Shown here in pieces: positions 6,776 through 10,225 of a DNA stretch of 10,225 nt; positions within the stretch are counted from its first letter, which is position 1; every line of letters starts with the position of its first letter. The stretch is from assembly GCA_028679855.1 (NCBI GenBank), contig JAJRAP010000172.1, forward strand, positions 1 through 10,225, written 5' to 3'. The notes beneath the pieces were generated by a model, which was not told where the DNA came from, ran no database searches, and saw only the letters and a list, made by a program, of their open reading frames with translations. Both the position numbers and the translations under genes were made by a program. This stretch comes from Candidatus Methanoperedens sp. (GTDB lineage: Archaea > Halobacteriota > Methanosarcinia > Methanosarcinales > Methanoperedenaceae).

Positions 6776-7560
6776 GAGTTTTGTTAGCTTTTTTTGTTAT
6801 AGCATTGACTGCTGGCGCAGGTGAAGCGGGGAGTCTCCGGGTGAATAATATCACAGTGAATGAATATGATATGATCTGGAGCTATAACGAGACTTTTTCA
6901 GGCGCAGATTCAATAGTGTTTCGGATGAACATTGATTCTGGTTTTGGCGATAATGACAGTTTCGTGAATGCTTGGGAAGTCCTTCGGGCTGACAAAGAGC
7001 TGCGCAAAGAGTTTCGAAGCTCTATCGAAAAAGAGCAGGATGTCAGGATAAACAACGATACTTCCAGGGTATATCTGTTCGATGTGGATGCAGCTTTGTC
7101 ACCAGATATCATCGGAAAAACCCATCTTTATGATACCATTGTGAACAGATACATCACAACATACAGGTTTGATAATAGCATTCTCAATGCAGAAAGCATC
7201 TGGTTCATGGGACAGGCAAATACACCTGTGACGATAGTGATGCCTCAGGGTGTGGACGTGAGAAATATCAGCGGCATGGACAATGTCACAATAAGTAGCA
7301 CAGACCATGCAGAGATATCGGGTTTTTTCAAAGAGATATCAAAGGACAGGGGTGAGATCACTCTGACCCTATCAAGGAACGCTTCGTTCATAAAGAAGGA
7401 AATTAACGGATCTAATGCATCTAATGTTACTTCGACCGCGCCGGAGGATGAAACAAACCCCCTGTTTGAGATGTTATCCTGGATAAGAAATGTAACTATT
7501 GTTGTAGCAGGACTTGTAATTATTTCACTCATATACATTTTTAAAATAAGGAAAAATTAG
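6772..7560 (+). CDS. Anchored extracellular protein, sequon-rich, function unknown
   Basis: I do not recognise this 262-residue protein. The N-terminus (LLAFFVIALTAGAGEAG) is a typical signal peptide ending near residue 20. A single hydrophobic helix near 238-258 (VTIVVAGLVIISLIYIF) is followed by KIRKN, so the bulk should face outside with a short basic tail inside. The ectodomain has 11 N-x-S/T sequons (NIT, NET, NDS, NDT, NIS, NVT twice, NAS twice, NGS, and NVT at the membrane edge), with a cluster in a Ser/Thr/Asn-rich stalk just before the helix, suggesting heavy N-glycosylation. The body alternates strand-like and charged segments, as in beta-sandwich surface proteins of methanogens. 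It overlaps the methionine aminopeptidase gene by ATGA and is 5 bp from the methyltransferase, so it should be co-transcribed with both. Confidence 0.85.
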   Translation: MRVLLAFFVIALTAGAGEAGSLRVNNITVNEYDMIWSYNETFSGADSIVFRMNIDSGFGDNDSFVNAWEVLRADKELRKEFRSSIEKEQDVRINNDTSRVYLFDVDAALSPDIIGKTHLYDTIVNRYITTYRFDNSILNAESIWFMGQANTPVTIVMPQGVDVRNISGMDNVTISSTDHAEISGFFKEISKDRGEITLTLSRNASFIKKEINGSNASNVTSTAPEDETNPLFEMLSWIRNVTIVVAGLVIISLIYIFKIRKN

Positions 7561-7565
7561 TTCCA

Positions 7566-8363
7566 ATGGACAGAATCGCAGGCATTGTAAACAGGTTCTA
7601 TGAAACATATCCATACCCATCGCTGCCTATCCACACAGAGCGCGACCTCGTGAACAAGCTCCATGCCAATGTCATGGGAAAGATACTTTCAACGGCGAAA
7701 TTGACAACATCCGGGCTTTCAGGGAAAGAAGTGCTGGACGCAGGATGCGGTACGGGAGAAAAAGCAGCCTATTTCTCGTATCACGGCGCGCAGGTCACTG
7801 CATTTGACCTGTGCAGCGCATCGCTTGAGAAAGCAAAAGAGCTTGCAGAGAAGTTCAAACTGCATGTAGATTTCAGCCTCTGTGATATGGCAGAGTTCAG
7901 GACTGAAAAGCGATTTGACCATGTATTCTGTCTCGGGGCCCTGCACCATACTGAAAAACCGTATGATAATTTCCTGGCTCTTGAGAAGCTGTGCAAGCCT
8001 GGAGGAACGATAACCGTGGGGCTTTATAACCGCTACGGCAGGCTGGGACACAGGGCTGTGAGGGCATGGATAGGATTAAGGGCTGGTGAGGATTTTGGGC
8101 GCAGGATGGAGTATGTGGAGAAAAAGATTTATGGGAGAAAAATGAGAAGCGTTCATGAGGTGGCATATATTGCTGACAAATATGTGCATCCCCATGAGAG
8201 CTATCATACAGTGGAAGAAGTGCTTGGGTGGTTTAAGAAGAATGGATTTTCATTTATAGGCGCGCATCCGCATACTGATGCAGGCGTGAGGGCTTTTTTT
8301 ACGCAGTTGAAGTGGCTGGTCAAAGGGAACGGGTTTTTTGTGATGTCCGGGAGGAAAGATTGA
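7566..8363 (+). CDS. Class I SAM-dependent methyltransferase
   Basis: This 265-residue Rossmann-fold methyltransferase has motif I VLDAGCGTGEKA (56-67), the acidic residue binding the SAM ribose in AFDLCSASLEKA (D81), CDMAEF (106-111), the post-motif strand FDHVFCLGALHHTEKP (117-132) and LCKPGGTITVGLYNRYG (142-158). The N-terminal stretch VNRFYETYPYPSLPIHTERD (8-27), with its aromatic and proline pattern, occurs in a subgroup of uncharacterised methyltransferases. The substrate is unknown. The aromatic-rich N-terminus and C-terminal region (about 165-265) could form a substrate lid. It follows the surface-protein gene by 5 bp as the last gene of the operon, and T-runs begin 8 bp after its stop. 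A lipid, quinone or small molecule is as likely as a protein target. Confidence 0.9.
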   Translation: MDRIAGIVNRFYETYPYPSLPIHTERDLVNKLHANVMGKILSTAKLTTSGLSGKEVLDAGCGTGEKAAYFSYHGAQVTAFDLCSASLEKAKELAEKFKLHVDFSLCDMAEFRTEKRFDHVFCLGALHHTEKPYDNFLALEKLCKPGGTITVGLYNRYGRLGHRAVRAWIGLRAGEDFGRRMEYVEKKIYGRKMRSVHEVAYIADKYVHPHESYHTVEEVLGWFKKNGFSFIGAHPHTDAGVRAFFTQLKWLVKGNGFFVMSGRKD

Positions 8364-8371
8364 TCCCGGTA

Positions 8372-8377
8372 TTTTTT
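8372..8377 (+). terminator. Possible U-rich terminator after the methyltransferase
   Basis: Six T residues begin 9 nt after the TGA of the last gene in the plus-strand operon, preceded by GATCCCGGTA. Archaeal RNA polymerase can terminate at short U-tracts without a hairpin. The run is short, so this is tentative. Confidence 0.35.
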
Positions 8378-8475
8378 CAATAGGTGCGATAGAGCAATAT
8401 CTTCATGAACATGGCAAAAGATAGTGGTTTGTAACGCCTCTCTTATGTTTAATTTTTGCCCTCGTATCTGTGTTA

Positions 8476-8484
8476 TTTTTTTTT
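8476..8484 (+). terminator. Nine-T tract, likely backup terminator of the plus-strand operon
   Basis: Nine consecutive T residues lie 113 nt downstream of the methyltransferase stop, the longest T-run in the window, in a non-coding stretch. Position and strand fit a second U-tract stop signal. There is no convincing hairpin just before it. Confidence 0.4.
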
Positions 8485-8510
8485 CTGCGATTTCAAATTC
8501 CGGAATCAGG

Positions 8511-8678
8511 TTAATGCAAAGACCGCAAAGCAGAGGCGCATTTCAATAACATATTAATGCTCCAAGCTCCCAAATCGTACAGGAGAGCGCTCTGACCATC
8601 CCTCTCGATACGGGAACTCCGCACCATGCTTCGCAGCATCGCACTTCCCGTTCTCTTCGTATAGGAGCAGACCCTCAT
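8511..8678 (-). CDS. Doubtful 55-residue frame across the stem-loop element
   Basis: An ATG frame on the minus strand runs 55 codons to TAA and encodes a basic, Ser/Arg-rich peptide beginning MRVCSYTKRTGSAMLRSMVR. I recognise no domain. The frame runs through the palindromes of the stem-loop element, as expected for a chance frame in a structured repeat, and there is no strong ribosome binding site (only GGGG about 12 nt upstream). It would be the third-last frame read by an extended porB-operon transcript. It is listed because frames of this type get annotated as short hypothetical genes; I think a non-coding element is more likely. Confidence 0.2.
   Translation of the reverse strand: MRVCSYTKRTGSAMLRSMVRSSRIERDGQSALLYDLGAWSINMLLKCASALRSLH
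8576..8667 (-). repeat. Compact stem-loop element bounded by CGTAYAGGAG direct repeats
   Basis: CGTACAGGAG (8576-8585) and CGTATAGGAG (8658-8667) bound the element. Inside are a perfect 10-bp palindrome AGAGCGCTCT (8584-8593), a 7-bp outer stem ACGGGAA (8610-8616) with TTCCCGT (8645-8651), and a 5-bp inner stem ATGCT (8626-8630) with AGCAT (8635-8639). On the minus strand the inner loop reads GCGA, a GNRA-type tetraloop; on the plus strand it reads TCGC. This strand asymmetry favours a minus-strand RNA. It could be a structured RNA, a 3' UTR or terminator element of the reductase operon, or a dispersed palindromic repeat. I cannot name a family. Confidence 0.5.
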
Positions 8679-8708
8679 GGTGATTTTAACCCCGGTGGAT
8701 ATGTGCCG

Positions 8709-9245
8709 TTACATTCTTGTTTGATATCCTTTTTGTTCATTCTTTCTTTCCTGTGCTTCAAATTTCTCGAACCTCTCCTTCTTCGCCCTGCAAATTGGGC
8801 AGAGATCAGGCGGTTCATCCCTCGCGCAGAGGTATCCGCATACTGTACACCTGTAAACTTGCGCCATTTCTTTTCCTCCTGCTCCTTTCTGTTCCATTAT
8901 CGCCGGATAGCCCTTTTCATAATACTCCTGCGGACGCCGCTCTGGTACCGGGTCATGCGATTTTTTCCCGCTTATCCAGTCGTCATTGACATACAGCGTG
9001 CACAGGCAGCATCCGTACTCCGCGATATCTGCGTCCATGTAGTTACACGGACAGATTATGTCCATGTCATCAGCCAGCGCGCCGCTTGCCATCCTGCACG
9101 GGCATGAGGGATAACCGTACCTGTGCTCGTTATTCCAGATACCCTGGATGATGTCGTCCAGGTCTTTCTGAACCGGGTTGAACTGGTATCCCTCCTCGTC
9201 TGCTATCATTTTCATCTCGGCGAACATATCGGCAACGGTTCTCAT
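8709..9245 (-). CDS. Ferredoxin:disulfide (thioredoxin) reductase catalytic chain with C-terminal rubredoxin domain
   Basis: This 178-residue fusion joins an FTR catalytic domain (about 1-112) to a rubredoxin-like domain (about 128-155). The FTR part has C48-P-C50, C65-P-C67 and C80-L-C82. By analogy with plant-type FTR, C50 and C82 form the active disulfide, while C48, C65, C67 and C80 hold the [4Fe-4S] cluster. The rubredoxin part has C133-x-x-C136-GY and C149-P-I-C152, a one-iron (or zinc) site. Fused proteins of this kind are known in methanogens as ferredoxin:disulfide reductases, reducing protein disulfides with ferredoxin electrons and without NADPH. Odd points are motif spacing X14 and X12 instead of X16 and X8, an extra C79, and Leu for the His of the classic CHC. 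The start overlaps the glutaredoxin stop (ATGA), in one operon with porB. The short charged tail after 155 is probably disordered. Confidence 0.92.
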   Translation of the reverse strand: MRTVADMFAEMKMIADEEGYQFNPVQKDLDDIIQGIWNNEHRYGYPSCPCRMASGALADDMDIICPCNYMDADIAEYGCCLCTLYVNDDWISGKKSHDPVPERRPQEYYEKGYPAIMEQKGAGGKEMAQVYRCTVCGYLCARDEPPDLCPICRAKKERFEKFEAQERKNEQKGYQTRM

Positions 9246-9496
9246 AATCCCAGCGCCTCCTTCAGCTTATCCTCATAGAATCCCACTATCACTTTTTTCC
9301 CCACCACTATCGTAGGGAACCTGAACCCACCGCTAACTTTCATCACCTCATCGCGGATATTCTCTCTTTCCTGACCCTCCAGCAAATCAACATCCACATA
9401 ATCGTACTCAATCCCGTGTTCCCTTAAAAACCGCTTTGTAGCGGCACAGTGAACGCATGTGCTCAAAGTATAGAGCATAGGTCTTGTTTTCTTCAT
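9242..9496 (-). CDS. Glutaredoxin / NrdH-like redoxin
   Basis: With the ATG at 9496 the protein has 84 residues, the usual size for a minimal thioredoxin-fold redoxin. It shows LYTLSTCVHCAATKRFL (residues 8-24) with redox motif C14-V-H-C17, then DYVDVDLLEG, the cis-proline FPTIVVGKK, and GFYEDKLKEAL at the end. Its C-x-x-C is reduced to a dithiol that then reduces protein disulfides. NrdH-like proteins are usually reduced by a reductase rather than by glutathione, which most archaea lack. Here the obvious reductase is the overlapping disulfide reductase just downstream. An upstream in-frame ATG at 9565 would add 23 Arg-rich residues, but that stretch lies inside porB in another frame and is very unlikely to be used. 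The ATG at 9496 shares one base with the porB stop (TGATG). Confidence 0.92.
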   Translation of the reverse strand: MKKTRPMLYTLSTCVHCAATKRFLREHGIEYDYVDVDLLEGQERENIRDEVMKVSGGFRFPTIVVGKKVIVGFYEDKLKEALGL

Positions 9497-10225
9497 CAAG
9501 GTCCGTGTATCTCCCTGTGCTCTTCCGTGACCGCGTGGTGCTCTTCTGGCAATTCTATCTCGCATACATCAGGTGCGCCTTTCTCCTTATAGTGCAAATT
9601 CCATTTCTTGCACACCCAGCCCTGAAGCGTCTTTATATCCTCTTCGCTCATGTGCCGGAACCTGCCCTGCATCATCAGATAATCCTTCACCCTCTTCATC
9701 CTCCCGGGTTTGTATGTGATCTTCTTCTCACCGTTCTCAACCTCGTAAAGCGTCCACATCCCGCTCTCCACAGCAAGTTTTGTGACTGCTATGGTCTTTG
9801 CAGGATCTATCTTCCATCCAGGAACGCAGGGCGTGAACATATGGAGGAATCGGAATCCCTTGATGCTTTTTGCTTTCTCAACTTTCTTTATGAAATCAAG
9901 CGGATGACCGATGGACAGCGTTGCATAATAGGGAATGTCGTGAGCTGCCACTATCTCGCCCAGGTTCTTCTTGAATGTACGGTTCCCCTGCACCTTTGAG
10001 CCAACTGGCGTCGTTGTCGTCCATGCGCCAAAGGGCGTCCCGCCGCTTCGCTGGATGCCTGTGTTCATGTAAGCCTCGTTATCAACACAAATATAGAGCA
10101 CATCGTCGTTTCGCTCAGCAGCGCCTGACATGCTCTGAAGACCGATATCATAAGTTCCGCCATCGCCAGCGAATCCGACAGAGATCACCTTTTTCCCTTT
10201 CTTCTCAAAAGCTGCCTGCATCCCG
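9496..10225 (-). CDS. porB: Pyruvate:ferredoxin oxidoreductase, beta subunit (5' end outside the window)
   Basis: About 242 residues are visible and the frame runs off the right edge; the first ATG in view (10221) is internal. Full PorB is usually near 290-300 residues, so roughly 50-60 N-terminal residues are missing, probably including Cys ligands of its [4Fe-4S] cluster. Counting from that internal Met, the TPP-Mg site is GDGGTYDIG (19-27) followed by CVDNEAYMNTGIQRSGG (45-61), and TPVGSK and PYYATLSIGHPLDFIKKV follow as in POR beta chains. With the alpha, gamma and delta subunits it interconverts pyruvate plus CoA with acetyl-CoA, CO2 and reduced ferredoxin in the cytoplasm. A 2-oxoacid oxidoreductase beta chain of other specificity is less likely given the pyruvate-type sequence. 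In many archaea porB ends the por cluster; here glutaredoxin and disulfide reductase genes continue it. Confidence 0.94.
   Translation of the reverse strand, partial: GMQAAFEKKGKKVISVGFAGDGGTYDIGLQSMSGAAERNDDVLYICVDNEAYMNTGIQRSGGTPFGAWTTTTPVGSKVQGNRTFKKNLGEIVAAHDIPYYATLSIGHPLDFIKKVEKAKSIKGFRFLHMFTPCVPGWKIDPAKTIAVTKLAVESGMWTLYEVENGEKKITYKPGRMKRVKDYLMMQGRFRHMSEEDIKTLQGWVCKKWNLHYKEKGAPDVCEIELPEEHHAVTEEHREIHGP

Larger units (their letters stand above)
8364..8708. other. Convergent gene-free stretch with T-runs and a stem-loop element
   Basis: This lies between the methyltransferase (plus) and the disulfide reductase gene (minus), whose transcripts converge here. It holds plus-strand T-runs (8372-8377 and 8476-8484), a GCAAAGACCGCAAAG repeat-like patch at 8516-8530, and a compact foldable element (8576-8667). 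The only frame of note is a doubtful 55-codon one on the minus strand. No comparable T-run serves the minus-strand operon before it meets the stem-loop element, so that element may help end the reductase transcript. Confidence 0.65.

Noticed and set aside
8364..8708. SRP RNA or RNase P RNA
   Set aside because: Neither the SRP domain IV signature nor the conserved RNase P core motifs are visible, and the stretch is too fragmented by T-runs.
9497..9565. A 23-residue N-terminal extension of the glutaredoxin
   Set aside because: It is Arg-rich, lies inside the porB reading region in another frame and has no counterpart in redoxins. The ATG at 9496 fits the domain and the TGATG junction.

Overview
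The window looks like a piece of a euryarchaeal chromosome. A methanogen or ANME-type member of the Methanosarcinales is the best guess, but that is inference from gene content and not a proven placement. The signs are a mid-size archaeal Lhr-type helicase, a type II methionine aminopeptidase, a pyruvate:ferredoxin oxidoreductase beta subunit as a separate gene, a ferredoxin:disulfide reductase fused to rubredoxin, a sequon-rich surface protein, TATA-like boxes about 25 bp before several start codons, and chains of genes joined by ATGA overlaps. There is no rRNA, tRNA, CRISPR array or recognisable transposase.

Layout. (1) 1-315, plus strand: the tail of an unidentified gene overlaps a small HicB-family gene that has no visible HicA partner. 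(2) 316-666: a 350-bp gene-free stretch with an 81-nt imperfect hairpin built from repeated CACGGAT units, then a GC-rich segment whose two helices would cross as in a pseudoknot. (3) 667-4076, minus strand: the Lhr-like helicase and a CYTH-domain (CyaB-like) protein, each with its own TATA-like box and little or no leader. (4) 4145-4708, plus strand: a SEC59/DGK1-type membrane kinase, divergent from cyaB, with the two promoters packed into less than 70 bp. (5) 4752-8363, plus strand: a probable operon of an M24B Xaa-Pro peptidase, methionine aminopeptidase, an anchored surface protein with 11 N-glycosylation sequons, and a class I methyltransferase. The first three overlap by ATGA and the fourth follows after 5 bp. 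(6) 8364-8708: a convergent gene-free stretch with T-runs ending the plus-strand operon and a stem-loop element that, on the minus strand, closes with a GNRA-type loop and lies inside a doubtful 55-codon frame. (7) 8709-10225, minus strand: porB (5' part outside the window), a NrdH-like glutaredoxin and ferredoxin:disulfide reductase-rubredoxin, each joined to the next by a 1- or 4-nt overlap.

The most coherent system is the last one. Pyruvate oxidation by POR makes reduced ferredoxin. The downstream reductase can turn ferredoxin electrons into dithiol, and the glutaredoxin can carry them to targets. The gene order therefore suggests a direct link between carbon metabolism and thiol redox control. 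The reductase also has altered cysteine spacing, an extra cysteine, and Leu in place of His in its last catalytic motif. The most puzzling non-coding signals are the structured elements in the two gene-free stretches. Both look like members of dispersed repeat or structured-RNA families, which this window alone cannot prove.
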